Shown: positions 23,721 to 36,110, counted from the stretch's first letter. The stretch: DNA of 64,000 nucleotides from Ceratothoa steindachneri (GCA_963969495.1 OZ018318.1:96377413-96441412), one strand, 5' to 3'. Notes: generated by a model not told the origin, from the letters alone. A program made the numbers and translations.

Positions 23721-24433
23721 TGTTCAAATACCCACAGCGGGATTGAAAAACCCCGCCTCAAATAAAGACTTAAATGCCAAATATCATCATTAAGATGAAA
23801 AACTCATAATTAAATAACCTTGTTAATTTAATTAATTAACTATAAATTCATAGTTTATCAAATAAAAACCAAAAAAACTAACAAAATATCAGAGCTACCC
23901 TTTCACCAAGGACCTTTTTATTCTGTCTCCCCACATCATCTATTCTTTAAATTCACCCTTTAACCACTTCAGTCTCTTACTTTCCTCTAACTCTACCTAT
24001 ATTTCATCACCTATTATTTCCAAAGTCCAAATTCGATGCAATATAAGGACGGCCGAATATTCGACTATTACGCTCTGTTGACAACCTACGGATAAAGCAT
24101 TTTTACTTGCTTAGTGATGGATTTTAACCACTGCCTACATAGATGGACGCCTATTCTGGAAGTTTTAAGGTAAAACCCCCTTCAACCTTCGAAAAGAGAG
24201 CTATTTATTTTTTCGTCAAAGACTCATAATTGAATGAGAGTTTAAGCACCTCACTGCTCCAGTCAATCGCTTTGCGTGCGAACCTGTTCGGATGTCTGCC
24301 ATTCATTTATTTCGTCTTAACTATGCCGGCCACTTGGACTGACATAATTAAGGGCTTATGTGAAAACTGATTTGAGGCTTAGCCCACAGCGGAAGCGTAG
24401 GTAAGAAATTATCTCGATACTTGGGCATAACTG
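23721..24433. other. Unassigned; possibly 5' region of element C
   Basis: AT-rich at first, then more GC-balanced from about 24020. The right part may belong to the 5' untranslated region of element C. No gene was seen. Confidence 0.4.
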
Positions 24434-24477
24434 CGGGTCCCGGCCGGAGGAGAAATCCTTACCGACCGGAGGACCCG
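24434..24477 (+). other. GC-rich stem-loop upstream of element C ORF1
   Basis: CGGGTCC (24434-24440) pairs with GGACCCG (24471-24477), and an inner CCGG/CCGG pairing is possible. It lies about 380 bp before the ORF1 start of element C, so it is probably 5' untranslated structure. Confidence 0.5.
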
Positions 24478-24859
24478 ACCAGAATCGTAGAAGGAAGTAC
24501 ATCCGTCTCTATGTAGTTGGATGCAATTATGGCGTATGTACTCGTGAGGGGGTGGCAAAAACTTAGCGGTCGTTAATTCGGTCGCTATGCATAAAGTACA
24601 CCAAGCTCAACCCTCTGAGGTTTCCAATCGAGACTCACCCCATCCATCTATCACCCATCATTCTGGCAGCAAACGAGCGGGAAAACAACAAGAAAATGGA
24701 CGGGGGCGTTTCTCACCATTTACTGGACTCGTACCCAAACCTAATATAACTATCCTTTACCTCCTTTACCACGTCATAAGTTTCTTTTTCACTGCAAAAA
24801 CACAATAACTACACTTTGGTTTGAGGAAAAGAAGACATCACAAGAGGACATCCAAGACT

Positions 24860-26000
24860 ATGCAGGGCCTCACTAAGAGGGTTCCCCTAAGGACCATCCT
24901 CAGAATGAAGACGCCCACAAAGAAGAACCTATGAGAAACCTTCTTCATTGAAAGGAAAGTGGTACTAGTGAAACTTATTGAAGTTTCAACTGTATTCATC
25001 GCCATGTGTGCCGAGACCAAGGACGTGGCCTAGCTCCTATCGGTAGAGGGAGCGAGAGTCCTAAGGAACACCGGCCTAGAAGCCAAAACTCCTCCATAAG
25101 TGGCAGCAAACAGAAGCGTGATCTGCCCCAAAGTGGAGAGCTGGGTGCCTGAACATAAACCCGAGAAGCTCAAGGAAGAAATTCCCAAGAGTAGCTTATG
25201 GGCTCAAGTTCACGAAATAATAAAATTTCACGAATACACCCACGTCTTTAAAATAACTTTCTCTACAACAGATATGACAAGGAAAGCGACACAAAATGGA
25301 ATACTGGTATTCAATGTTAGAATAACATTGAATGCTATAAACTTGAAGAGCACACAACATCGATATGCCCGGATAAGAACAAACTATGGTGCAGTGAATG
25401 CTACACAGAAGGTCACAGATTCGACAAATGTAAAAGCACCATAAAAAGATGCTTAAATTGCAAAGGAGAGCATAGGACCATGAACCTGAACTACCCAAGC
25501 ACCGCAAAATTATGAAAAGAAAGGAAAAAGAAGAGAGGAAAGAAAAAGAAATTACATATGCAACGCTGCCAAGAAGAATGCAGAGGTAAAGCCTGCATCG
25601 GCATTTGCACAAATTAGTATCACCGGAGATGTGAGTGCAAAAATCTTGATCTGCCTAACTCAAGCAAATGCGGAAAATGCAGTAAAACCCGGCTGCTACA
25701 ATTAAGTACTTAACGTTCTCCCGAAGGCGAACAATCTCTCTTTAGTAATTATGCCTAAAGACCCCGAATGCTCCAAGGCATTCAAGGACTCAATCATAAA
25801 GAACAATAGCGTTAAGTCTGAACTAAAGGAGATTATTGAAGCTCCTTCATCGGAGGAATCCGAAGAAGAAGACGTTGAGGAAAAGGCTGAGAGTGAGGAG
25901 GAATCCTCCTCTTCTGACAACAAAGATGCCCCCTGCACTCATACATGAGCTACGAAGAGCAGGTCCAAAACCCCGAGACCCCCTCCGTAAAAAGAAAACC
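24860..26000 (+). pseudogene. ORF1 gag-like gene of element C
   Basis: The start MQGLTKRVPLRTI matches the ORF1 start MQLSDFKTLPLKFI of element E. Interrupted frames then follow the family: VAANRSVICPKVESWV (25100 on), IIKFHEYTHVFKI and GILVFNVRITL. In another frame there are three CCHC knuckles: CYKLEEHTTSIC, CSECYTEGHRFDKC and CLNCKGEHRTMN (about 25330-25490). The C-terminal tail (25751-25948) is very acidic, with EESEEEDVEEKAESEEE. Stops at the end of the first block and a frameshift before the knuckles inactivate it. ORF1 should be followed by endonuclease, but RT C-terminal sequence follows instead. Confidence 0.82.
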
Positions 26001-26059
26001 CTGGGCTGAGTAAAACCACCCACTCAGCCCCCAAGAAGAAAAAGAATAGGAATATTCCT

Positions 26060-26575
26060 ACACCACAGAGTGCAATATACTCAGAATGAAGATTACCTCA
26101 TCCGGGTACAAGAAGCACGACTAAGAACGAATCACCAAGGCTCCTGCTGCAGTAAATACTATATATAGGTTCAGAAATCTTCATCAAAGCAACAAGAAAA
26201 AGATCTCCAATGCATTTATAAGATCGACGCTGCTATACCCCGAATACGACCTCTCGTGTGTCTCGAAGACACAGAAAAGGGCACTACAATTGGTGCAGAA
26301 TAAATGCACGTACCAAATTACAGGTACACGCAGAATAGAAAAAAGACAACAAGAAGAGCTGCACCGGGAAGCGGGGTTAATCCCGTTAACATTGTCATAG
26401 AAAAACGGACCAGGAATATGCTGGAAAAGGTTATTCGTGAATTAGACGATGAAATCGTCCAAATAATTGGCAAGAATAGAAGAGCAATAAGTCGTGCAAG
26501 ATTTCCAAGCTCCGCCGGGGTTTTAGCTCTCAGAGCAGAAGTGCCGTTCTACGCATGATGATAGAAACGTTTTTA
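26060..26575 (+). pseudogene. ORF2 C-terminal fragment of element C
   Basis: Directly after ORF1 comes the post-RT region: YRFRNLHQSNKKKISNAFIR, LLYPEYDLSCVSKTQKRALQ, LVQNKCTYQITGTRRIEKR, and in a second frame NIVIEKRTRNMLEKVIRELD. This aligns to the end of elements B and D. Endonuclease and RT core are absent, so the copy is an internal-deletion derivative of about 1.7 kb that keeps both ends of the coding region. Confidence 0.82.
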
Positions 26576-27175
<600 letters not shown>

Positions 27176-28170
27176 TATAAGATCATAAATCTCCAGATGA
27201 TTAGCAATCTGGAGAGAATTATCTGCGATTATGTCACAGACAGAAAACCATATGTGAAGATCAATGTTTTATTTAAGGCTAGAACACTAATTGAAAGCTG
27301 GAGTCCCGCAGGGGGCTGTATCACCCACACGCTGTATTCAATATACAGCAATCCCGCCCCCATGAATAATGCCTAGTTGCCTAAACATACAGTTTGCGTT
27401 TGAAAGAAGCCAACTGATGGTCACTCCCTACTAGAACATTTGCTTTCAGGCGAGGAAAATAGCTTTAGAAATCAGTAATATCAACAACTACGAAAGAGAT
27501 TGCAATATAAGGACGAACAGGAGGAAATTGACAATAATCCCAATCTCCAAGAACAAAACAGCTGAAATTGTAGTTCAAGATCAGAACTACAGATATCATA
27601 GTGCGGGCAAAGTGCTAGGACTCATAATAACAAAAAGAGGCTACAATTAACATATAACGGAGAGGAAGAACAAAGCGATTCCGATGCTTAACCTACTGTA
27701 CAATCTAAGAGGGTTAGGGATAAAACATGAAAGGAAAATCCATCTTGCACTAGGAAGCGAAGTACTACTATAACCGCCAACCCCAATTAACGGAGAAACA
27801 AGGACCAAAGTATTGGAACTCCAGAGAATATAACATAACGTTCTCTACGTAATCTCCAACACCCGTAGGAGAGAGACGAGAATACTACAGAATCTGCACC
27901 CAGAAACAGGATTAGAAACGCTCAACATCAACATCAGGAACAGCAGGGAGAAAATATGGAGAAAGATAGACGATCTACCTCCGGTATTTGCAGAACACAT
28001 GAACGCCAGAGTGGAGTCCCCTTTAACACTCGATTTCCTAGCGGCAGCCAACAGCTGAGAATCGAAGAGGTACCCATGTTTACTTAAGTATATAATTCTA
28101 AAGGGGGAAAAGGAACAAACAACGATAAATATATTAACCCGTCCATATACAAACCCAACCAACAAATTTA
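27176..28170 (+). pseudogene. RT 3' part and C-terminal region of jockey-clade element D
   Basis: It starts within the RT at MISNLERIICDYVTDRKPYVKI and AGGCITHTLYSIYSN (damaged VPQGGCISPLLY block). The ADD motif is lost. It then reads, in long open stretches, EISNINNYERD, VLGLIITKRGYN, LYNLRGLGIKHERKIHLAL, VISNTRRRETRILQNLHPE and NSREKIWRKIDDLPPVF. Divergence from B is high, but the order is identical. Upstream parts are absent: the copy is 5'-truncated, a normal outcome of target-primed reverse transcription. Confidence 0.82.
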
Positions 28171-28719
28171 ACTAACCAAGACACTAGATTGATGATCCTC
28201 TAATAGGACCGAATTTAAACAACTAAACTAGAAAGAAACAACTGACTAAGAAGACAACCCAGATCAAAAGTGTAAACAAAAATAATACGAACAAAATGAA
28301 CTAAAAGTGTTTTTACAAGTGAACTATCTTAGTAAAAGGTTTAACAAAAATGATAGTGAAGTGAAAGTTAATAGTAAAACAACTGAACAAAGAGAAACTG
28401 AAGTGATATAGCGCAAAAAGTGATGACAACAAGAGAAAGTGAAACAACCTAAGGAAAGTAAAAAAAGTAACATAACAATACATAAACAAAGCTCAGTGCT
28501 AAGATAACTCAAAACGGCATGGATGCTAGAATAAACACATGAAGGAAAGATGAAGGGAATAAGGAAAATGGATTAGGTGGTCCTCCCCCTTTTGTATGAG
28601 GAACATGGATGCTAAAAGTGTGAGGAAATAAGTAAGAGTAATAAGTAAATGCATGATGGCGGTTCGGAATCCGCGTTAATCAGAAGGTCGCCCTTGTCCT
28701 TCGGGTAAGGGTATTCCAC
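28171..28719. other. Probable 3' untranslated part of D, then unassigned
   Basis: A-rich on the plus strand until about 28560, with many AAAGTG-like repeats. No coding signal. Confidence 0.4.
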
Positions 28720-29448
28720 CCTTTCCACCTTTGACTATTGAGGTTGCTCAATCTGCATCAACACTAATCTGTCTTTTTTTAACTAAAAACTTTCCGTCTC
28801 GGACTATAAATCCTCTTCTAAAGCCTATTCCCGACTTCCCATTAAGCAGTTCACTATTGGTTCACTTGAACTGAGAGTCAGAAGTGTGGAAAGTTTTTCC
28901 AGAAACAAGTCTGCTGCGGGCCTACTCCTCTTCTCCCACTCCCCCGATCGTGGGAGGGTAACAGAGGGGAGTAGTAACCGCGAGCAGTAACTTTTCTTTC
29001 CCTAAAACAAACTATCACAATTTTGGATTTACTCAGGCTGTATGCTTGCTCTCTCGCTGCGAAGTGGTAAAGTCTATCTCAGGTAAAGTAAGAAAAGTTT
29101 TTACCTCAAACTTACTTCTCACTAGCACTACATACCCTAGTCATCGGCAAGGTCTGAGTTGCAGTTGGTAGTAAGGTATAGTAAACCCCTGCAGGAGATT
29201 CTCTTGGGGGGCCAGAAAATGGGAGCTGATTCTCGGTCACAAGCCAGAACCAAACTGTGGACCGCTGTTAGGGCTAGACCCAGATAGGTAGGGTTGACGA
29301 AAGAGAGTGCGAAAATTGAAAGGTAGGCGAGATAGGACTAGGACAGATAGAGGGGCTTCTCCCACTAGTGGAGACTGGATGAAGTCTCCACAGCTGAAAA
29401 TCGACAGAAGAACCCCTCTCTTTGGAGAGGGGACAACGTCCAGGCAAC
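28720..29448 (+). promoter_or_regulatory. Structured 5' untranslated region of element E
   Basis: A 700-bp stretch before the ORF1 ATG, less AT-rich than its surroundings. It contains a long stem-loop at 28922-28974 (CTACTCC/GGAGTAG outside, CCCAC/GTGGG inside). Just before the ORF lie two consecutive perfect hairpins: GGAGACT-GGATGA-AGTCTCC, and CCCCTCTC-TTTG-GAGAGGGG at 29413-29432, 17 bp before the ATG. Jockey-type elements use internal promoters in this region; a promoter or translation role here is inference. Confidence 0.5.
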
Positions 29449-30720
29449 ATGCAACTATCAGATTTCAAAACACTTCCCCTTAAATTCATACCCAACGAAA
29501 GGAAAAGATCACCACAAGAAGTAGGGCAATGCCTAAATACTGATCTGGAAATACCACTAATCAAATGTATTGACACATCATCTGTATTCACAGTTATTAG
29601 CCCAGAAAATAAAGATGTAGAATACCTACTATTATCTGCTGGGAGAATTATGCTAAGAAAGTTGGATTTGGAAGCAAGAGTACCCCCACAAATCATAGCT
29701 AACAGAAGTGTCATCTGCCAAAAAATCAAGTCCTGGGTAGGAGAGCACTCATGCCAAGAAATTCAAGAACTTCAGGAGAGGCAGAAAAGGCTCAAGATAC
29801 CAGAGGTGGTCCAATTTAAAGATCACACTCACGTTTTCAAGGTCATTTGTGAATCTACCAAAATGGCTTCAAGGATCATCGAACAGGGACTTCTCGCTTT
29901 CAACATGAGTATCCATATGCCCACATGCAAAGAGACATCTTTACAAGCATACAGATATGCTTCAGATTTTATGCGTTAGAGGAAGATACTACGCAAAATT
30001 GGCCCGAAAAAGACCTAATCATCTGTTCTAAATGTGGAATTTAAGGTCATTCTTGGCGTTACTGCAAAACATATAAAACATACATTAACTGCCAAGGGGG
30101 ATACAGAACTATGGACATGATCTCTGCCAGTCAAAGAAAAATAATGCTACCATAAATAAAAACTCATACGCATCGATGGCAAAAAGTGAACAACAAGGAC
30201 CGAAGCACAGATAAATTTGGATGGCAATCTCGACGTGAAAATACTTACTTGTTATAACATGACCACGTGATGAACATAGCTAATCCTGAAAGTTACGCAA
30301 CAACACTCAAAATCATGTAATAAGAAAATAGGCTCGACCGGATAAAATTACCCAAAGAAGTCGACTCATCGGCCATTTACAAAATCAAAGTCACAGAAAA
30401 GACTAAACATGAGTTAATCTAAGAGGCGAAAGTAAACCAAACAAGAAGCAGACAGAGAAGAAGAAACAAACAGCGATGACTCAGAGAATGAAAATTCCTC
30501 TGACGACACAGAGCAAGAGTGCACACTGGTTACTCGCAAGAAAGCTCAAAGATTTAACAGATCTAAATCCGCAAGTAAAAGGGGTCCATCACCAAGAGAT
30601 TAATTACCAGAAGGACCCTCGAATGTATTCAGTAGAGAGGGAACCCAGGAGAAACGAAAGAAGAACCAGAAAAAGAAGAAACCCTGATAACTTAACAGAT
30701 AGAAAAACAAAACGGAAAAC
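29449..30720 (+). pseudogene. ORF1 gag-like gene of element E
   Basis: Open from ATG 29449 to 29979 (upstream in-frame ATG at 29422). MQLSDFKTLPLKFI aligns with the ORF1 start of element C, then come IIANRSVICQKIKSWVGEHS, VVQFKDHTHVFKVI and GLLAFNMSIHMP. After a frameshift near 29950 the knuckle region reads ICFRFYALEEDTTQ, CSKCGI-stop-GHSWRYC and INCQGGYRTMD, so two of the three knuckles have lost a Cys. The tail (30440-30720) is charged: acidic, then Arg/Lys-rich with ERRTRKRRN. Sequence similarity puts it in the same subfamily as C. Confidence 0.85.
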
Positions 30721-30734
30721 GAATAAACAAATGG

Positions 30735-31050
30735 AAATGAACAATTGGATTATGGATTTTAGGAAATTAATAATACTACAAATTAACACAGGCTGATGGA
30801 AAGATAACGAAATTATGTACGAAAACTTATTAAGAAACGTTGACCCAGATGTTCGACTAATATCAGAACATGGAAGAACGCAGAAAACAAGAAATTAAAA
30901 ATATAGAACTACAATGTTATTACCGCAAATCCTTCAGGAGAAACACACGACGGAGTGGCAATAGCTGTCAAGCAAGAATTGCAGTTTAAAACGAAACAAG
31001 AATTGGAGGATTCATATGAGAAGCGCTCAATAAGTTTCGCAATTCAGATG
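30735..31050 (+). pseudogene. N-terminal endonuclease fragment of element E
   Basis: Reads LIILQINTG, WKDNEIMYENLLRN, DVRLISEHGRTQ and later ELEDSYE, matching the first 80 residues of the endonuclease in element B (VQVNVNG and VLISEHG). It stops exactly where the mariner at 31051 begins. The rest of element E is not found on the other side of the mariner. Confidence 0.82.
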
Positions 31051-32236
31051 TAAGGATACGAGATATGAGGAAAAATGTTTTATTATTTTCCAATATAACT
31101 ACGCTTGACTTCAATGCTCTTGCCCCACTTGCCCCTGAGGTTGCGAATTCCCGACAACCAGAAATCTTCCGACTGCTGTTTAATCCACTCCTGGACGGCG
31201 AGCTGGACATCTCTCCTCGTCCACAAACTGGCATCCACGCATTGCAACCTTCAGCTGGCGGAATAAAAAGTAGTCGCTAGGAGCTAGATCTGGACTGTAG
31301 GGGAAAAGGTTGAGCTCCTGGAATCAGCATTCGGGCAGAGCAGCTTGTGCAAATCTGGCCCTGTAGACAGGGGCATTATCGTGGAGGAGCAGGAGACCGC
31401 ATGTCAAATTGCCTCGCCGCTTATGACAGATGCACTTCTTCAACCTAGCCAGTTCCTTGGGGTAATATTGGCCTGTGATGGTCCTTACATGAGGCGCATA
31501 GTCCACCGTTAACGCTCACTCAGAATCCCAGAAGATGGTGACTATGAGCTTCCCGGCCAAGGATTTTGTCCGGAACTTGATAGGGGTCGGAAATCCCCTG
31601 TGCTTCCACGCCATATTTTCGAGCTTGGTCTCGTGATCCCAGTGATGGACGCACGTTTCATTACCTGTAACAATCGTGACTCGAATCATGCCAGATCTTG
31701 GTTGGACAGGAGCAGCAGCTCATACCACCTTTAACGACGCTGAAGTCGATCATGGGACGTGAGTTTTCTAGGGACCTAACGAGCAGAGACCTTGGTCATG
31801 GTAAAATTTTCGTGGATGATGTTGATAACACTTCCATGTGGTATTCCAAGTTCTCGCTCGATTTCTTCGACGTTCGCCCGTCGATTTTCGATGATCATGC
31901 TCTCCACAAGGGTAACATTGTCCTCGTTGGTCACGTCGGATGTGCGTCCTGAACGGGGTTCATCCTTAAGGGACTCACAACCATGGAGGATCTCCCTATT
32001 CCAGCGAGCATTAGTTACCTAAGAAGGGGCGGTGTCAGTGTACACTGCAACCATGCGCTCATGGCTCTCTTTTGCATTCTTGCCTTCCTTGGTCAAAAAT
32101 TTGATCACTGCGCGATACTCAACCTTCTCCATTGTTGAAAACTTTGTGACTGACAATTTGCGTTCAGCTACTGCTTCTTAAATAGACGAGTTAGGAGCGT
32201 GCGGCTGCAGATCCTGACTTGTCATAACTTGTCCTA
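31051..32236 (-). mobile_element. Mariner (DD34D) DNA transposon, inactive
   Basis: The minus strand encodes a transposase of the mariner family from the start MEKVEYRAVIKFLTKEGK (near 32132) to a C-terminal IEVKRSYIGK near 31085, about the normal 340-350 residues with several stops and frameshifts. Visible motifs are RANVEEIERELGIPHGSV (helix-turn-helix), a VDYAPH block (31500-31510) and LLLHDNAPV (second catalytic Asp, near 31385). Ends 31051 (TAAGGATACGAG) and 32236 (reverse complement TTAGGACAAGTTATGA) are similar after a 2-base gap and are likely terminal inverted repeats. TA flanks fit mariner insertion. Confidence 0.85.
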
Positions 32237-32830
32237 ACACTCCCGCAAACAGGCATTCCTCTTTCTTTGTTTTGCCCTACCGATTCGCAAAACTTATTTA
32301 CCGCTCCTCGCATTCTTCTAATCCCTTCAAAGACATTGGCTGTTGCCTTTCTAAAGTTTAGCTTTCTAAGCCCCGATTGTCCTAGGGCTTTTTGTCGGTT
32401 AGAGCAGAGCGCGCCTAGTAGTTCTTCTTTGGTAATCTCGGCATCTCCGGCGTGCTGTCTATCCACCTGGTGGTGAGGTTGCGTCTTGTGCATTTTTTCG
32501 TTAAGCTCGTCGAAGATTCTGATTTCAAACTCTAGATCATAGTCTTCGTTTTCCTCCTCAATTAGACCGAAGATTTTTTCCCAATAACTTCGGAATAGCT
32601 CTTCTAGTTTTCCTTATTCCGTTCTTATCTTTCCATCTTCTCTCTGTAGCTCGATCTTCTGCTTCTTCCCAGTCGATCCTTTATGATTTTTTATCTCTTT
32701 CCAGAAATCGTTAAGAGTTGCTTTGTGATCAAGGCTATCGATCGCATCATCCCAACGTCTCCATTGTTGTTCGTGGATCAACTGGTTCAGTTCTTATTTG
32801 ACTTCTTTACTTCACTATATTGAAAGAACT
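32237..32830 (-). pseudogene. ORF2 fragment of jockey-clade element F (RT N-terminal part)
   Basis: Minus-strand reading gives a linker with LNQLIHEQQWRRWDDAID and FWKEIKNHKGS, the acidic EEENEDYDLEFEIRIFDELN, then AEITKEELLGAL and GLRKLNFRKATANVFEGI. This corresponds to ITSEELSITL and GLTKENFIQAPPNILLG at the start of the element A RT. It ends abruptly at the mariner boundary near 32236. Opposite orientation to element E means F and E are not halves of one element. Confidence 0.82.
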
Positions 32831-32903
32831 GACGCATTCCAGACCATCAAAAATTTGACGTGTAATGATTGCCCAATTTTTGTAATACTTATGTTCAAGT
32901 AAA

Positions 32904-32907
<4 letters not shown>

Positions 32908-32961
<54 letters not shown>
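32908..32961. repeat. (TA)n microsatellite
   Basis: A TA tract of about 54 bp, 80 bp beyond the outer end of fragment F. Confidence 0.97.
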
Positions 32962-32962
<1 letters not shown>

Positions 32963-34414
32963 GTAGCAATTTTTGAATGATTAAAAAATCTCCTTTGGTT
33001 GGTTTAGCTCGTCAAATCTCATTGCTCTCATGAAGACTGGGTTAGTGCATCAACTTTTATCGCACTGAGATTTGAAGGTTAGTACCACGCGTTTGGTGAA
33101 TAATTTTGGATAAGATTGGAGGTGCTGTTAAGAAATTTATTTCTGAATTTTTTTCATTAAAATTGTGAAATTTTTCACTTGCTTTGGTGCGCCTGTGGCG
33201 AGGAGTAAACTTGTTTCCCCCTTCCCACTCCCAGATCCTCATCGAGTCTCCTTCGTCGGAAAACAACCTGTAGGCATTCGAAAAGCCCAATACACGGACA
33301 TTAAAGCGTCATTTAAAAAGCTATGTTTTTTTGAGGGAGGAACTTAGACACCTTTACTGGAAACAGTCTTTTTTATCTACAGCCTGGTGATAAGGTTTCT
33401 CTCAAACTCCACACAGGCACACATACAAAAACACACAATTACTCCGTGGGGAATTTCCGTTGAAGTTTATTTTTTTCAGTCCTCACATATGAGGATATGG
33501 AAGGATAAATGATGGAGACCCGGTAGATTATGGTGAAGATCATCTCCAATGGACCCAAGTCTGATCGCAGGAGAGTTTTTGCTAAAATTTATAAGGATCT
33601 AGGAATTGCGCTAGTGAGAATAATTTATACTGATTGTGGTTGTTAGCCTCAAAGAGGTCAGAGGTGCGTACATTTTCAGGCATAGTCTGACCATATTACC
33701 ATAGTTCATGGACATAGAACGTTTAATAAGTTCGAAACCCTGTCAGGCACATCCTCCCATCCCTTATGGTCAGATATCATCTTCCAGCTGAAATTCGATA
33801 ACTATACCTATCAATTCCCCCCCCCCCCACCTTTAGCCACTATGAGACGCTCGTGACTTGGGGTGGTTTACATGGCTACATCCCAAGTCTCCTATGGGAT
33901 GCCAAGTGTCCTACGCCTATCTTTCAAACCCCATCCCCCGCAGAAACTTATACTTATGCGAGCGACTCCATTCCTTATATGCGAGAGTGTCTTCCGACGT
34001 CCGTCCGTCAGATCGTTCCTAGTTAAGTCACCGTGTAGACGACTCTGATCCCTTGATCAGATCTTAGCTTCGTAATGTCTCTAGTCAGAGAGGGATTACT
34101 ATCCTTCTTTATTCTAAATTCGAAGGGCTAACAAGGATAAACTCTCCTCTCATTCTCAGGTCCCTGACATGAACTCAACCTTGAGACAAGAGCAAGGAAG
34201 CCCGAGAATTCCTTTCGTGCAGATTTCCAATTGGTTGCCGTGCCAAAACCAGTCCCTGGAGCGGACTCTCACCCCCCAACCTTCGTGATTCCCATTTGGA
34301 GGACAACTTAGAACCTGATATACGCTCATCTTCCGCTTTACGAAGTCTCCCGAGGCTTCGACTCGCAACGCCATGGAATTGGCCGCCGCAGAGGTAAAAC
34401 CGAGGTCGCAGTCC
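32962..34414. other. Unassigned, partly GC-balanced
   Basis: It includes a run of ten C residues near 33820 and short frames on both strands (33057-33290 minus, 33863-34048 plus, 34156-34374 minus) that match nothing I recognise. The 33480-34400 part has coding-like composition and may be an unfamiliar retroelement fragment. I cannot name it. Confidence 0.35.
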
Positions 34415-34685
34415 CGTGATTTTTTTTCTATTTAATTTACTCCCGGAAACCTCCGTATGTGCCCTAAGTAGATCGAACGTGATGAGTTCATCAACCTACA
34501 GATCTGTTTTAACTGCTATAAGTACGAGGAGCACACCACGGCGACCTGCCGCAAGGGGGAGGTTATTTTGTGCTCTATTGCTCGTCGTGGGCACATTTTC
34601 GGAGAAGTTGTAAAACACCTCTATGAAGTGCCTGAACTGTGCAAGAGAACATAAGACGCTCTCCATGGCTTATCAGGTCATAAAT
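34415..34685 (+). pseudogene. ORF1 zinc-knuckle fragment of element G
   Basis: Reads CPK, IERDEFINLQICFNCYKYEE and HTTATCRKGEVILCSI, then in another frame CKSTSMKCLNC and REHKTLSMA. This is nearly the element A knuckle region (QMCFKCYKYEEHTTANC, KSTSMKCLNC, EHKTLSMA). The N-terminal half of ORF1 is missing or unrecognisable upstream. The sequence then passes directly into RT. Confidence 0.85.
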
Positions 34686-34689
34686 GCGT

Positions 34690-35940
34690 GTCTTAACTTA
34701 AGTTAATTTCCCAACCACTGGAAGGTAGCAAAAATAATATTGATTTCCAAAGCCGGTAAGCCACCGGACAGTTTAGCTAACTTCAGGCCTATATCTCTCT
34801 TAGAATTTGCAAGGAAAGTCTTGAAGAAGATTTTAAACAATAGGGTGAATAAGTTCCTTGAGGATAATAATTCTCACAACAACCATAAACATGGCTTCCG
34901 AAGAAGCAAGGAACGAACAGGGCGCTAGCCGTGATCACCGAGTTGTTGACAAAGGTACAAGATGAAAGACGCCACGCAGATCTGATATTCCGCGACGTCA
35001 AAGAGGCCTTTTGACAAAGTAAGGAAGAGAGGCCTGTAATACAAAAATCTTACAATTGGGCCTTAATCCCATACTTGAAAGGATTCCATGCGACTACATA
35101 ATGGAGATGAGGGCGTTTTTAAACATTAAAGATTTGAATGGCCCCGAGTTCGAAATCGAGGCGGGGGTGCCACAAGGCGGGTGTTAAGTCCCTTACTTTA
35201 CAACATGAAGACCATCGACTTTCCCCAACCTCTGACTGAAAGCTCGATATACCTACAATTTGTGGACGATATAACGGAAGGTGAATTATATGGGACACAG
35301 TACAGCGGTGGAAATCGAAAAGATCAACTCCTTAAAGAGAGGATGGAAGATATCTATCAATGCCCGAAAGTTCCATGTAATTCTACTTTTCAGACTGACC
35401 CTCGCAGATATCAGTGTGAGAGGTCCACACATCCCATAACGCATGGATGGCCCCTTTCTGGGACTCCGTATTACGACTCGTGGATATGGGAGTCTTGTAG
35501 CCAAAACTAGATCGACTGCACGGAGGGACTTGGGTGAACGTTTCAAGTTCCTAAACCGAAGTACCTCCAAGAAACTAAAGATCTATAATACATGCATTCG
35601 CTCAAAACTCCTTTCTCCGCTTGTCCCTATAAACGCGATTCCCAAGACTCAAGTCCTTAAACTAAAAAAAGTTCCAAAATAAGGCTGTATATATTATATT
35701 GAGAACCCTAAGGAGAGCGCGAAGAAGGCAAAGTAAGCTCCATGCTGAACTGAAGATAACCCCTATAAACGTGGAGCTTCACCTGAGAGGAAGCAAGATC
35801 TGGGACAAAGTACACTGGCACCTCCCTCCCAAGTTTGTATTCAAGCACATGGACTTTGATGACATAAGACACTGAAAACCTTTTAAAAGCAGCAGAAAAT
35901 TAATTGACGACGACGTAGACAGAAGGTTTACTTAGATTTT
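34690..35940 (+). pseudogene. ORF2 RT and C-terminal part of element G
   Basis: It begins at FPNHWKVAKIILISKAGKPP, then NFRPISLLEFARKVLKKIL, a damaged HGFRRSKE block and motif A as FRDVKEAF (damaged). The block GVPQGGC is split by a frameshift near 35185, and the active-site motif is LQFVDDITE near 35260. The thumb and C-terminal blocks end in FKSSRKLIDDDV near 35930. Closest to element A. Endonuclease and the first RT segment are missing, because the gag fragment ends at 34685 and RT begins mid-domain at 34690. Confidence 0.87.
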
Positions 35941-36110
35941 CCCAATACCCAACCAACACAAAGCCAAACAAAATTCATTTTCACTAAATTAGTTAAGTGT
36001 TAATTTTCTAAAGCTCACCCAAAGTTTTAGTTTTAGCTGAAGTTTTGCGAAAGTAAATAAAATACGATTATTAAAAAACCTACTTAGGTATATTATTTGC
36101 AACACTAATA
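35941..36110 (+). other. 3' untranslated end of element G
   Basis: Non-coding sequence after the C-terminus, with an AATAAA at 36056-36061. It resembles the corresponding part of element A (5430-5540 minus), including ACAAAGCCAAACAAAATT-like wording. The end is not sharply defined. Confidence 0.5.

Noticed and set aside
24587..24808. ORF1 start of element C at 24587
   Set aside because: The family-conserved start aligns at the ATG at 24860 (MQ..) with element E; the upstream frame shows no similarity.
25196..25612. Cys-rich 138-codon minus-strand frame
   Set aside because: It is the antisense of the element C zinc-knuckle region; the Cys-rich look comes from reverse-strand codons.
28655..28700. 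tRNA-like T-arm (GCGG-TTCGGAAT-CCGC)
   Set aside because: No acceptor stem, D-arm or anticodon arm could be paired around it.
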